This document shows, piece by piece, positions 19,030 through 28,700 of a stretch of DNA of 64,000 nucleotides. This stretch comes from Clostridiales bacterium (GTDB taxonomy: Bacteria > Bacillota > Dethiobacteria > Dethiobacterales > Dethiobacteraceae): the NCBI GenBank assembly GCA_018335855.1, contig JAGXRM010000037.1, forward strand, positions 62,001 through 126,000, written 5' to 3'. Each line of letters opens with the position of its first letter. Position 1 is the stretch's first letter. The translations under genes and the position numbers were made by a program. Below the pieces are notes generated by a model. The model saw nothing but the letters and a program-made list of their open reading frames with translations. It was not told where the DNA came from and searched no databases.

Positions 19030-19545
19030 ATGGATAGGGTTACATTGTCAGAATCTACGTTTGAAAAACTAGTTAAACACTTGGTAGAAATTGAAGAAGG
19101 TAAAAAGAAGCTTCTTGATCAATACTTTTCTACACCGTCAAAAGAACGTTATGAATTTAAGGATGCTATTGAAGAGTATATTAAACGTATTGATCAACTT
19201 CTTATAAATGCGAATAAGTCACAGACTTCTGACAATGAAGTCCCTTTTGTCACCATTGAGTGTGAAGTAGAGCTACAAGACTTATCACTCCATGAAGTCT
19301 TCAAGTATCGTATAACAAACCCCCTTCATGAGCGTCTAAGGGAGGGGGATATATCATGTTTATCACCGGTTGGTAAGTCATTGCTGTTAAAAAAAGTTAA
19401 TGATGTAATTATGGTAAATGCGCCCGGGGGTATTTTCCGTTATAAAATACTATCAATTCAACTCCAAAATCATAGCGAAATTGGGAGTAGTGCATCGGAG
19501 TCGGTTGCTTCCGTTCTACCCGGAGATTCTTCCAGAATCTCCTAA
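19030..19545 (+). CDS. GreA/GreB-like C-terminal domain protein
   Basis: A 171-residue protein. An N-terminal helical segment (about 1-70; charged, coiled-coil-like) precedes a domain reading VTIECEVEL...YRITNP...GDISCLSPVGKSLL...VMVNAPGG-like, which follows the GreA/Rnk FKBP-like fold pattern (SPxGxALLxK, PGG). True GreA rescues stalled RNA polymerase through two acidic residues in the coiled-coil tip; I cannot assign those here. The start at 19030 has GGAGG seven bases upstream. The last ~20 residues (Ser/Ala-rich) are odd. It lies in the accessory patch and may act on RNA polymerase, but that is inference. Confidence 0.7.
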   Translation: MDRVTLSESTFEKLVKHLVEIEEGKKKLLDQYFSTPSKERYEFKDAIEEYIKRIDQLLINANKSQTSDNEVPFVTIECEVELQDLSLHEVFKYRITNPLHERLREGDISCLSPVGKSLLLKKVNDVIMVNAPGGIFRYKILSIQLQNHSEIGSSASESVASVLPGDSSRIS

Positions 19546-19617
19546 ATGGGCTCTGTCCCTCAGTACGTTAAAGCATTAAAGCAAAGCTGAAGGATAAGAG
19601 ACACTACCCCTTAAGCC

Positions 19618-19647
19618 AGTCCTCTCAAACACTGAGGGCTTTTTTTA
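19618..19647 (+). terminator. Terminator after the GreA-like gene
   Basis: Stem AGTCCTC / GAGGGCT followed by seven T residues. The block AAGCCAGTCCT...GGGCT-TTTTTTT is also found at 16247-16282 in the same orientation. Confidence 0.75.
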
Positions 19648-19714
19648 TACCTAGGTAGCCTAACCCCAACTAAAAAGGAGGCAAAAATCAAGAAAGTTTT
19701 TATAATGTGAAAGG

Positions 19715-19745
19715 ATTAGGTCAATTGTTAAACCTGACCCCGGGT
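19715..19745 (-). repeat. 31-bp inverted repeat, copy 2 (3' end of ispF)
   Basis: Exact inverted copy of 15934-15964. It covers the ispF stop codon and supplies the last codons of ispF, just as copy 1 does for nadE. Confidence 0.85.
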
Positions 19746-20207
19746 GAGGATGACGGTGGCTTGGGCGGCGATGCCTTCCCCGCGGCCGCAGAAGCCCAGG
19801 CCTTCGGTTGTGGTGGCTTTAACGCTTACCCTGTCTGCTGTGATACTAAGGGTGCGGGCGATATTTACTCGCATCTCCTCAATATACGGAGCTAATTTTG
19901 GTTTTTCAGCGATGATGACGGTATCCGCATTACCGACTGAGTAGCCTTCCCGGTTGCAAAGCGAGTTTACCTCTCCGAGCAGATGTAAGCTTGACGCGCC
20001 TTTGTAACACGGGTCGGTGTCAGGAAAGTGTTTGCCGATATCGCCAAGAGCCAGTGCGCCAAGCATGGCGTCCATGATGGCGTGAAGCAGAACATCAGCA
20101 TCGGAGTGCCCCAGTAAACCCAGGCTGTAAGGGATGGTCACCCCGCCTAAGATGAATTTCCTGTCCTCAACAAGTCTGTGAACATCAAATCCGGTCCCTA
20201 TGCGCAT
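19728..20207 (-). CDS. ispF: 2-C-methyl-D-erythritol 2,4-cyclodiphosphate synthase
   Basis: MEP-pathway enzyme of isoprenoid synthesis. The 159-residue protein opens [14 protein letters not shown] with metal ligands in DVH, and has [15 protein letters not shown] and the [16 protein letters not shown]-terminal signature. The ATG at 20207 lies four bases past the ispD stop. The last few residues come from the 31-bp repeat but lie beyond the conserved fold. Confidence 0.96.
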   Translation of the reverse strand: MRIGTGFDVHRLVEDRKFILGGVTIPYSLGLLGHSDADVLLHAIMDAMLGALALGDIGKHFPDTDPCYKGASSLHLLGEVNSLCNREGYSVGNADTVIIAEKPKLAPYIEEMRVNIARTLSITADRVSVKATTTEGLGFCGRGEGIAAQATVILTRGQV

Positions 20208-20211
20208 GGAC

Positions 20212-20895
20212 TTACCTCCCCAGTAGAGATTCGGCGAAAACAAGATCATCCGGTGTGGTGACTTTAAGGTTACTGTATTCCGATTGAAAAATATGTACCG
20301 GATAGCCGTAATGTTCCAGCAGCGCGGCATCATCGGTGGCATAAAAGCTGTCATTCCGGGCGCGTTTGTAGGTGTCTTCCAGCCAATCACGCCGGAAGGT
20401 CTGCGGGGTCTGTACCGCCCACAGGCTTTGCCTCGAAGGTGTTTCTAAAACTTTGCAGGATTCGTCAACCCGCTTAATTGTATCTTTGACAGGAACGGCG
20501 GCCACTGCCGCTCCTAACCGGGCTGCGGTTTCCAGGGAGCGGTTAAATAATTCAGGAGTAGCAAGGGGCCGTGCACCGTCATGGATGCAGACGAAATCAC
20601 TGCTTGCAGTCACTGTCAGTAACCCCTCCCAGACCGAGTCCTGCCTCTCTTTCCCACCGTTGACTATAAAAATATTCGTATCGGGAAAATAAGGCAAAAG
20701 AACATCCCGGCGAAAGAGCTCTTCTTCGCCGGGAGTAACGACTGCAACTATTTGCTCGAAACATCCTGAAGCCAGGCAGGCGGCCAGGGAATAATACAGC
20801 ACCGGCTTCCCGGCCAGGGGAAGATACTGCTTATTTACATTTTCTTTCATACGCTGCCCGCGTCCTGCCGCGACCACGATTACTGTAGCTTTCAT
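20212..20895 (-). CDS. ispD: 2-C-methyl-D-erythritol 4-phosphate cytidylyltransferase
   Basis: Transfers CMP to MEP in the isoprenoid pathway. The 227-residue protein has the nucleotide-binding signature [21 protein letters not shown] and the substrate motif [10 protein letters not shown]. Its ATG overlaps the yacL stop (TAATG), giving tight coupling, and ispF follows directly. Confidence 0.96.
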   Translation of the reverse strand: MKATVIVVAAGRGQRMKENVNKQYLPLAGKPVLYYSLAACLASGCFEQIVAVVTPGEEELFRRDVLLPYFPDTNIFIVNGGKERQDSVWEGLLTVTASSDFVCIHDGARPLATPELFNRSLETAARLGAAVAAVPVKDTIKRVDESCKVLETPSRQSLWAVQTPQTFRRDWLEDTYKRARNDSFYATDDAALLEHYGYPVHIFQSEYSNLKVTTPDDLVFAESLLGR

Positions 20896-21992
20896 TAACG
20901 CATTCCTGAAACTTTCTCGATAACTTTTGGTTTGGCAAAAATCATCCGGCCTGCGGCTGTCTGCAGTACACTGGTTACAATAACTTCAATGGTATCACCG
21001 ATAAAGCGGCGTCCTCCCTCAACGACAATCATCGTTCCGTCATCAAGGTACGCAACGCCCTGACCTGCCTCTTTCCCGTCTTTAATGATTTGTGCCACCA
21101 TTTCCTCTCCGGGGAGTACTACTGGCTTTACCGCGTTGGCCAATTCATTAATGTTTAATACCGGGACGCCTTGCAGTTCACAGACTTTATTAAGGTTATA
21201 ATCATTAGTTACAATTTTACCCTTCATAACTTTCGCCAGTTTAACCAGCTTGCTGTCCACTTCCGGAATATCCTCAAAATCCTGCTCATTAACCTGTATG
21301 GTGATGTTAGATTCTTTCTGCATTTTATTGAGGATGTCGAGCCCGCGGCGTCCGCGGTTTCTTTTTAACGCATCGGATGAATCAGCGATGTGTCGTAGCT
21401 CCTCGAGGACAAAACCAGGTACTACAATTACTCCTTCAATAAAGCCGGTAGCAGTAATATCCACAATACGTCCGTCGATAATTACGCTGGTATCAAGAAT
21501 CTTGGCACTGCGAAAGTTACCCCGTTCTCCAGCCTTAATCTGACGGGTAAACAGCCCTGAAAGAAAAGTCATCTCTTCCTTACGGCTAAGCATCAAGCTC
21601 ATTCCCAAATAGCCGGCCAGCAGTGTGACAATCATGGAAAGGTAAGTCCCGAAAAGCGGAATATGGCGCAATGCTAGGCTTAGCAACGCACCAATCAGCA
21701 ACCCAAGTACCAAGCCGATAACACTCACTGCTATATCAAGTGTTGGAATTGCTTTCAGAGCAGATTCCATCCAGCCGTTTACTACGGTTGCCAAACGAAT
21801 CAACCAAGGAGTAATCATATAAGATATAAGTCCAAAAACTGTTCCGCCAAGAACCGAAGCACCGATACTCGTTGACCCCGTGGCTTCAACATTGGCAAAT
21901 GCCGCGATGGCGGCAAAACTTGTGTTAACCAGTTGATAACCGATTGCAAAACCCACAACAAGTGATAAAATCCGAAATATTCTCTGCAACAT
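20895..21992 (-). CDS. PIN/TRAM domain membrane protein (YacL family)
   Basis: A 365-residue protein with about four N-terminal membrane helices (1-140), a cytoplasmic PIN nuclease-like domain (about 165-285; [10 protein letters not shown], acidic residues present) and a C-terminal TRAM RNA-binding domain (about 295-350, [18 protein letters not shown]). The substrate of this family is not established; RNA processing is likely. An AAGGAGGTGAT site precedes the ATG. It lies between carD and ispD, the conserved Firmicutes order. Confidence 0.9.
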   Translation of the reverse strand: MLQRIFRILSLVVGFAIGYQLVNTSFAAIAAFANVEATGSTSIGASVLGGTVFGLISYMITPWLIRLATVVNGWMESALKAIPTLDIAVSVIGLVLGLLIGALLSLALRHIPLFGTYLSMIVTLLAGYLGMSLMLSRKEEMTFLSGLFTRQIKAGERGNFRSAKILDTSVIIDGRIVDITATGFIEGVIVVPGFVLEELRHIADSSDALKRNRGRRGLDILNKMQKESNITIQVNEQDFEDIPEVDSKLVKLAKVMKGKIVTNDYNLNKVCELQGVPVLNINELANAVKPVVLPGEEMVAQIIKDGKEAGQGVAYLDDGTMIVVEGGRRFIGDTIEVIVTSVLQTAAGRMIFAKPKVIEKVSGMR

Positions 21993-22131
21993 ACCGTATC
22001 ACCTCCTTTAACCTATTATAGCGTATATTTTTTACCAAATTCAAGCTACTTGATACACCGAAACAGAAAAAATTCCTGATGCGTAAAAGCAGCACGCGGG
22101 AGTGGTTTCCTGCACGATAAGAAGGACATCA

Positions 22132-22623
22132 TTATTCATGATGCCCTTCTACAAAAAATTGGTTGATAATTTCATCTACATCAGTGGCGCTGGAATTCTT
22201 CGCCAGCACCAGTTCGGAAATCAGGATTTGTCGCGCGCTCTCCAGCATCTTACGCTCACCGGTAGATAGGCCCTTTTCCTTTTCGCGAACCATCAGGTTG
22301 CGAACAACCTCAGCAACCTTATAGATGTCGCCGCTTTTTATTTTCTCCATGTTCATTCGGTAACGTCGGTTCCAGTTTGTCGACATTTTGCTGTGGTTCT
22401 CACGCAAAATCGAGAAAACCTGCTCGACTCCATTATCATCAATAACCTCACGCAACCCAATGTTACCCACATTATCCATAGGAATCATTACTTTCATTTC
22501 ACCAATGGGTATATTCATGATATAATACTTTTTGCGCGCACCCAGGATTTCTTTTTCTTCAATAGCTTCAATGACACCGGCGCCGTGCATGGGGTACACT
22601 ACCTTATCTCCTATATTAAACAT
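22132..22623 (-). CDS. CarD family transcriptional regulator
   Basis: A 163-residue protein with an N-terminal RNA polymerase interaction domain (FNIGDKVVYPMHGAG...) and a helical C-terminal DNA-binding domain. CarD proteins bind the beta subunit and stabilise open complexes. I placed the start at ATG 22623 rather than eight codons upstream because the family begins MFxIGDxVVYP. A good promoter lies upstream (22697-22725). Confidence 0.92.
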   Translation of the reverse strand: MFNIGDKVVYPMHGAGVIEAIEEKEILGARKKYYIMNIPIGEMKVMIPMDNVGNIGLREVIDDNGVEQVFSILRENHSKMSTNWNRRYRMNMEKIKSGDIYKVAEVVRNLMVREKEKGLSTGERKMLESARQILISELVLAKNSSATDVDEIINQFFVEGHHE

Positions 22624-22696
22624 CGGCAAGCCTCCCAGGTGTAACATACTTGTTTCATTTTATCACAAATGCCATAGCATGTCAAACAAAGAATGT

Positions 22697-22725
22697 ATTT
22701 TACCATAATTATAAAACCTTGTCAA
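22697..22725 (-). promoter_or_regulatory. Sigma-A promoter for carD
   Basis: Minus-strand TTGACA (22720-22725), 17-bp spacer, TAAAAT (22697-22702). Confidence 0.7.
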
Positions 22726-22783
22726 CCTTAACAGAAACATTTTTTAAATTGGGACAAACCTACTCAATTTCGGCGTACACACG

Positions 22784-22813
22784 TTGACAACGTTTTGACA
22801 TAAAAAGTATAAT
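22784..22813 (+). promoter_or_regulatory. Sigma-A promoter for the MazG-like gene
   Basis: TTGACA (22784-22789), 18-bp spacer, TATAAT (22808-22813); the gene starts 40 bp downstream. It diverges from the carD promoter. Confidence 0.75.
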
Positions 22814-22853
22814 AAAGTGAAACTGGCCCAACAGCACTGGAGGGAGATCTAAA

Positions 22854-23249
22854 ATGAAAAACGAAGTGGTAGGGCAATTTCAGGACAAAGTTTCTGAATT
22901 GTTGATTCGTCACCGCAGCATTCTTGACAGCCTAACGAAGTTTCAGGAATCATCCGCACGTGTTAACAGGTCTATTGCAAAAACTGTAACCAATTGCGGC
23001 TGTCTCTCCGTCAGTGCGTCAAAACAAACATGTCCGCCCGAAGTTAATTTAAAAGACTGTCAGCAGTATATGAACTCCCATTTAAACGGAGAGCTCTGCG
23101 AGCATTGCCTGGAAGCGATTGAAGAAGAACTGGGCAATCATCTGTTTTACTTAACAGCTTTGTGCAATTTACTTAATCTTGAACTAACCGATGTTTTTGA
23201 CAAAGAGTTTGAACGCATTAACACCCTTGGGTTTTTCAATCTCTCGTAA
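22854..23249 (+). CDS. MazG-like small helical protein
   Basis: A 131-residue protein, mostly alpha-helical. The central part has a Cys-rich loop (CGCLS...CPPEV...CEHC), and the C-terminal EEELGNHLFYLTALCNLLNLEL resembles the core helices of MazG-type nucleotide pyrophosphohydrolases (EE..D.LFYL..L). Substrate and catalytic competence are uncertain. A GGAGGGAG site lies before the ATG, a good promoter upstream and a terminator downstream, so it is a monocistronic unit divergent from carD. Confidence 0.65.
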   Translation: MKNEVVGQFQDKVSELLIRHRSILDSLTKFQESSARVNRSIAKTVTNCGCLSVSASKQTCPPEVNLKDCQQYMNSHLNGELCEHCLEAIEEELGNHLFYLTALCNLLNLELTDVFDKEFERINTLGFFNLS

Positions 23250-23280
23250 CTGACAGTGTGCATGTAAAATTTAGATAATT

Positions 23281-23310
23281 AAAGCCTCTCTACTGAGAGG
23301 CTTTATCTTT
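23281..23310 (+). terminator. Bidirectional terminator between convergent genes
   Basis: 10-bp perfect stem AAAGCCTCTC / GAGAGGCTTT with a TACT loop and T-rich flank; it ends the MazG-like gene and may also serve the convergent iclR. Confidence 0.8.
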
Positions 23311-23369
23311 TTAACTAAATAATGGGGTTGACATATTGCCATAGGTCAGCCCCATTAACGTTTTTTGTT

Positions 23370-24155
23370 TTACCGTTTACGATGGCCCAGGCGTTCGGAA
23401 ATTTTATCTGCGGCAGCCATTACTTCGGGGATTAACCTTTCCTGAATAAACGCGTCAGTCAGGCGGGTGTCCGGGCCGGAAACGCTAATGGCGGCAATGG
23501 CTTTGTTTTCAAAATCCCATATGGGAACAGCCACACAGCGCACCCCTTCTTCTAATTCTTCATTGTCCAGGGAATAACCGTTTTTTCTAACGGTCGCAGC
23601 TTCCTCTTTCAGCTTAACTGGGTCGTTAATCGTATATTTCGTGAAAGCCTGTAAAGGTACTTTATGCTGCAAAAAACGCTCAAAGTCACGGTCAGATAAA
23701 TTGGCGATTAACGCTTTGCCTGCCCCGGTGCAGTGAGCAGGTCCGCGGCTACCGACCCGGGCAAAAATCTTAATCATATTTAATGATTCAATCTGGTCGA
23801 TATACACGACTTCATCCTGATCAAGAATAGCAAGGTTGGTCGTTTCGTTACAGCGGTCAACCAACTCTTGCAAGAAAGGCCGCGCGATTGTACGGATGTC
23901 CATGGAATAAAGGGCAGCATGTCCCACTTCAAAAGTACGTAAACCCAGAAGATATTTCCCGGTATCTTTATCCTGATTAATAAATCCGTCATTCATTAAG
24001 GTATGAAGCAACCGGTGAGCTGTGGAAATGTTTAATTTCGTACGGTCCCTTATCTGACTTAACGTGAGTGGTGTCCCTGCTTCCGCAAGAATAATCAGGA
24101 TTTTTAAGGCTCTTTCCACTGCTTGCACAGAATGCCGATCATGTGGGCTTTTCAT
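23370..24155 (-). CDS. IclR family transcriptional regulator
   Basis: A 261-residue regulator with an N-terminal winged HTH (SVQAVERALKILIILAEAG; LSQIRDRTKLNISTAHRLLHTL) and a C-terminal effector-binding domain (about 85-255, including the SLDNEELEEGVRCVAVPI segment typical of the family). IclR proteins usually control carbon-source genes; no catabolic gene is adjacent, so the target is unknown. It has its own promoter and a ~125-base structured leader. Confidence 0.92.
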   Translation of the reverse strand: MKSPHDRHSVQAVERALKILIILAEAGTPLTLSQIRDRTKLNISTAHRLLHTLMNDGFINQDKDTGKYLLGLRTFEVGHAALYSMDIRTIARPFLQELVDRCNETTNLAILDQDEVVYIDQIESLNMIKIFARVGSRGPAHCTGAGKALIANLSDRDFERFLQHKVPLQAFTKYTINDPVKLKEEAATVRKNGYSLDNEELEEGVRCVAVPIWDFENKAIAAISVSGPDTRLTDAFIQERLIPEVMAAADKISERLGHRKR

Positions 24156-24192
24156 GAAAAACCTCCTTTGCTCAAATAGATAGAAAGATGAA

Positions 24193-24276
24193 AAGCAGGC
24201 GAAAGCGCCTGCTTCTTTGCTGACGTCATCCCCTGTCGACAGCGCCAGGGACTTTCACGCTATGAAATGCATTCTC
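24193..24276 (-). promoter_or_regulatory. Structured leader upstream of iclR, ending in a terminator-like hairpin
   Basis: Between the promoter at 24283-24312 and iclR the minus strand contains GTCCCTG...CAGGG pairing, palindromes GTCGAC and TGACGTCA, then an 8-bp GC-rich stem (24194-24213; AGCAGGCG/CGCCTGCT) followed by TTTTC. This could be a riboswitch or attenuator. It does not match a class I can name. Confidence 0.5.
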
Positions 24277-24282
24277 AAAATA

Positions 24283-24312
24283 ATTATACAGGCTATCCCG
24301 TTTTTTTGTCAA
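24283..24312 (-). promoter_or_regulatory. Sigma-A promoter for iclR
   Basis: Minus-strand TTGACA (24307-24312), 18-bp spacer, TATAAT (24283-24288). Both hexamers are perfect. Confidence 0.8.
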
Positions 24313-24333
24313 TAGCCTTGTAACGTGCAACCC

Positions 24334-24399
24334 GGGGACGTCCTCAAGTTGCAGAATGCACTTAGCCACTAGCATAGTTTTGCAGCTCGAACCGTCCCC
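24334..24399. repeat. REP-like palindromic element (GGGGACG...CGTCCCC)
   Basis: Terminal inverted 7-mers GGGGACG (24334-24340) and CGTCCCC (24393-24399) enclose 52 bases; adjacent GTTGCAGAATGCAC and GTTGCATTC share sequence. The form resembles REP elements mobilised by Y1 transposases. No transposase is present. Confidence 0.45.
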
Positions 24400-24424
24400 G
24401 AAGTTGCATTCCTGAATATTTGCC

Positions 24425-24453
24425 TTGACTGACGGGGTATATTTTGATAAGAT
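24425..24453 (+). promoter_or_regulatory. Sigma-A promoter for carAB
   Basis: TTGACT (24425-24430), 17-bp spacer, TAAGAT (24448-24453), just ahead of the PyrR-type leader. Confidence 0.7.
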
Positions 24454-24480
24454 TAAAAAAATGTCCCGGCACCTTTAACT

Positions 24481-24588
24481 TAGTCCAGAGAGGCTAAAAA
24501 GGAGGCTTTACACATGTGCGTTCTAATCAGAGAGTTGAAACTGCTAACCACGGCGTTGTAAAACGACCGTATGGTTAGCTTTTTTTTG
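24481..24588 (+). promoter_or_regulatory. PyrR-type attenuator upstream of carAB
   Basis: The leader contains AGTCCAGAGAGGCT (24482-24495), matching the PyrR-binding anti-antiterminator loop. It is followed by a terminator hairpin with arms GCTAACCA (24543-24550) and TGGTTAGC (24572-24579) and eight T residues. In this mechanism UMP-bound PyrR favours the terminator, so carAB is repressed when pyrimidines are plentiful. pyrR is not in the window. Confidence 0.85.
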
Positions 24589-24622
24589 TAGCTATTGTTA
24601 ATACAATTCAGGAGGGAAAAGC

Positions 24623-25696
24623 ATGCTTGCAAGATTGGTGCTGGAAAACGGTAAAATATTTTACGGAAAAGGGTTCGGCGCAGAGGGCGCCAGTAACGGT
24701 GAGGTCGTGTTTAATACAGCCATGACTGGCTATCAGGAGGTCCTGACAGACCCGTCCTACTGCGGACAAATTGTAACAATGACCTATCCGCTTATTGGAA
24801 ATTACGGAATTAACCCCGATGACTTTGAATCCCGCCGGCCTTTCGTTCGCGGCTTCATTGTCAGGGAAGCTTGTACCGACCCTAACAATTGGCGCACGAC
24901 GGAAACTCTCTCCGCCTATTTAGAAAGAAATGGAATTGTGGGTCTGACCGGTATCGACACCAGGGCGCTGACGAGAATCATCCGTCAATTTGGCACCCTT
25001 CGTGGCATCATTACGACTCAAGATTTCAGTGACGCTGAACTTCTACAGAGAGTCCTGGATGTACCAACTCTGTCAGGGCAAAACCTGCTTGATGAAGTTA
25101 CGACTCCGGAGCCCTATACCCTTGCCGGTCCTGGCAAACGCATTGTTGTTGTGGATTTGGGAATGAAGCGTGCCATTGCCCGGAATTTGAATAAAGCTGG
25201 CTGCGAAGTGGTTGTTGTTCCTTCACACACATCGGCAACAGACATCCTGGCACTGAATCCTGACGGTCTGATGCTTTCCAACGGACCCGGAGACCCTAAG
25301 GATGCTGTGCATACCATCAGTGAAGTTAAAAAGCTGGTAGGAAAACTGCCTATGTTTGGGATCTGCCTGGGACATCAGGTTCTGGCACTGGCACTGGGTG
25401 GAGACACATACAAATTGAAATTCGGCCACCGCGGCGCGAACCATCCGGTTAAAGATCTGCAGAGCACTAAGGTGCAAATTACCTCACAGAACCACGGCTA
25501 TGCCATCAACGAAGAAAAGCTAAAAGATTTGGATGTAACAGTCACCCACCGTAACTTAAACGATGGAACTGTAGAGGGCATGGTACACAATAAATACCCC
25601 ATCTTCTGTGTACAGTACCATCCGGAAGCATTTCCCGGTCCCAGTGATTCCGCCCACATCTTCGAACGCTTCCTCTCCATGATGGAAGCCAACTAA
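24623..25696 (+). CDS. carA: Carbamoyl-phosphate synthase small subunit
   Basis: The glutaminase subunit that feeds ammonia to CarB for pyrimidine and arginine synthesis. The 357-residue protein has the N-terminal CPSase_sm_chain domain (LVLENGKIFYGKGFGAEG) and a class I glutamine amidotransferase domain with catalytic Cys in FGICLGHQVLAL and His/Glu in YHPEAFPGP. It is intact, carries an AGGAGGG site, and lies 19 bp before carB. Control by the PyrR-type leader suggests it is the pyrimidine-regulated copy. Confidence 0.97.
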   Translation: MLARLVLENGKIFYGKGFGAEGASNGEVVFNTAMTGYQEVLTDPSYCGQIVTMTYPLIGNYGINPDDFESRRPFVRGFIVREACTDPNNWRTTETLSAYLERNGIVGLTGIDTRALTRIIRQFGTLRGIITTQDFSDAELLQRVLDVPTLSGQNLLDEVTTPEPYTLAGPGKRIVVVDLGMKRAIARNLNKAGCEVVVVPSHTSATDILALNPDGLMLSNGPGDPKDAVHTISEVKKLVGKLPMFGICLGHQVLALALGGDTYKLKFGHRGANHPVKDLQSTKVQITSQNHGYAINEEKLKDLDVTVTHRNLNDGTVEGMVHNKYPIFCVQYHPEAFPGPSDSAHIFERFLSMMEAN

Positions 25697-25715
25697 ATGA
25701 AGAGGAGGCTATACA

Positions 25716-28700
25716 ATGCCCAAATATAAAGATATTAAAAAAGTGATGGTTATCGGCTCTGGGCCGATTATCATCGGACAGGCTGCAGAATTTGACTATG
25801 CAGGCACCCAGGCCTGTCGGGCGCTGAAAGAGGAAGGTATGGAAGTAGTCCTGGTTAACAGTAACCCCGCCACCATCATGACCGACACCAACATTGCTGA
25901 CCGGGTCTATATTGAACCGCTCCAATTATCCACACTTACTGAAATTATCGCCAAAGAACGGCCCGACGGATTGTTACCCACTCTAGGCGGCCAGATTGGC
26001 TTAAATTCGGGCAAAGACCTGGCTGAGCAAGGTGTTCTGGAACGCTACAACGTCCGCTTACTGGGTACCCCTCTAGACGCCATACGCAAGGCCGAAGACC
26101 GCCAACATTTTAAAGATATGATGAATGCATTAAACGAGCCCATTCCCTCCTCCATCATTGTTTCCACCGTGGAAGACGCGGTCGCCTTTGCCAATGAAAC
26201 CGATTACCCTCTGGTTGTTCGTCCCGCCTATACCATGGGCGGTACCGGCGGCGGGTTTGCCCACAGCGAAAAAGAATTACGCATTACAGCACAACAGGGG
26301 ATCAAAGCCAGCCCCATCTCACAGATTCTTGTTGAGCAGAGTGTAGCTGGCTGGAAAGAGATTGAGTTTGAAGTAATGCGGGACAGCAATGACAACTGCA
26401 TCACCATTTGCAGTATGGAGAATATCGACCCTGTAGGCGTTCACACCGGGGACAGCATTGTGGTAGCTCCGGCACAAACACTCACCGACCATGAATACCA
26501 GATGTTGCGTACCGCCTCACTGAAAATCATTCGTGCACTGGGCATCGAAGGTGGCTGCAATATTCAGTTTGCACTGGATACTGATAGTTTCAACTATATC
26601 GTTATTGAAGTAAATCCCCGTGTTTCCCGCTCTTCAGCGTTGGCATCCAAAGCCACCGGCTACCCGATCGCCAAAGTAGCCACAAAAATCGCCATCGGCC
26701 TTACCCTGGATGAAATCCAAAACGCTGTCACCAAAAAAACCACGGCCTGCTTCGAACCGACAATCGACTATGTTGTCATTAAAGTACCACGCTGGCCTTT
26801 TGACAAATTTGCACTGGCCCAGCGCACATTAGGTACACAGATGAAAGCTACCGGTGAAGTCATGGCCATTGACCGGACACTGGAAGCGGCAATTCTTAAA
26901 GCCGTCCGGTCTCTGGAAATTGATGTGCATAGCCTGAAGCTGGACGGTCTGGAAGAACTGGACATGGAAGACCTAAAAGAAATGATTACCCGGCCTAATG
27001 ACCAGCGTCTCTTTGTTCTGGCCGAGGCGATACGCCGCGGCATTACACTGGACGAAATTTACCGCATCTCCAGAATTGATCCGTTTTTCAGCCAAAAAAT
27101 TAAAAATATTATTGACATGGAAACGAAGGTCGCCGCTTACGCTGTAAGCGGTCCGGGCAGCCTCCCTGCTGAACTTTGGTTGGAGTCCAAGCAGATGGGG
27201 TTTGCCGATGAAACAATCGCTGAGCTGCTAAACGTCCCGGAAGCGGAAGTCCGCTCAACCCGCAAAGCGTCCGGTATCCTGCCCGCCTACAAAATGGTGG
27301 ATACCTGTGCAGCAGAATTTGAAGCTGTAACACCATATTTTTACTCCACCTACGATGAAGAGGATGAAGCAATCCCCACAAAAAACCGTAAGATTGTGGT
27401 GCTGGGTTCCGGACCTATCCGCATCGGCCAGGGAATCGAGTTTGATTACTGCTCTGTTCACTCCGTCTGGGCTCTGCAACAAGAAGGCTATGAGACGGTA
27501 ATTATTAATAACAACCCGGAAACCGTCTCCACCGACTTTGATACGGCAGACCGGCTTTATTTTGAACCGCTCCAGCCTGAAGATGTCTTAAATGTCCTGG
27601 ATAAAGAAAATCCAGAAGGAGTTATTGTCCAGTTTGGCGGCCAGACCGCCATCAATCTGGCCGAACCGCTGGCAGCAGCAGGAATCACTATTATCGGTAC
27701 GGCAGTAGAGAATATCGACCGCGCTGAAGACAGGGACAAGTTTGAAATGTTATTGGAAGAGTTAAATATCCCCCGTCCCGCAGGTAAAACAGTAACATCA
27801 GCGGAGCAGGCGGTTCCTGCGGCCCAAACCATCGGCTACCCCGTCGTTGTCCGTCCCTCCTACGTCTTGGGCGGCAGAGCCATGGAAATTGTCTATAACG
27901 ACAGTGAACTGGAAGAATACATGCGCACTGCCGTTAAAGTCTCACCGGGGCACCCGGTACTGGTGGATAAATACCTGCTTGGCACCGAAATTGAAGTTGA
28001 TGCTATTTCCGATGGTCATGATGTATTAATCCCCGGGATTATGGAGCACATTGAGCGTGCCGGTGTTCACTCCGGCGACAGCATTGCCGTCTACCCGTCG
28101 CAATCGGTCAGCCCCGCCCACAAAAAGCTGATTGTTGATTACACCACCCGTCTGGCCAGGGCGCTTCAGGTAAAAGGGATTATCAATATCCAGTATGTTA
28201 TCTTCGAAAATCAGCTCTATGTACTGGAAGTGAATCCCCGTTCTTCCCGTACTGTACCGTTCCTCTCCAAGGTTACCGACATCCCCATGGTACAGTTAGC
28301 CACCCGCACCGCCCTCGGCCGCAAACTGGCCGATTTGGGCTACAAAAGCGGACTGCATCCCGATCAGCCTTTCATTGCAGTGAAAGCACCTGTGTTCTCT
28401 TTCGCCAAGCTGACCGGCCTGGAGACATCTCTTGGGCCGGAAATGAAATCCACCGGGGAAGTGATGGGCATAGACCTGGATCTGCCACGGGCCCTGTACA
28501 AAGCTCTGTTGGCCGCCAATCTCTACATTCCTCAGACAGGTAATATACTGGCAACCATCGCCGATAAGGACAAAAAAGATGCCATCCCGGTACTCAAACA
28601 GTTCGCCGACCTTGGCTTTACACTTCACGCTACCGACGGCACCGCCGCAGCTCTGGCCAAAGCTGGCTGCGATGTTAACCGGGTTAACAAAATTACCGAA

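Noticed and set aside
24155-24622. T-box in the iclR-carA gap
   Set aside because: No AGGGTGGNACCGCG element is present; the plus-strand leader carries a PyrR-binding motif instead.
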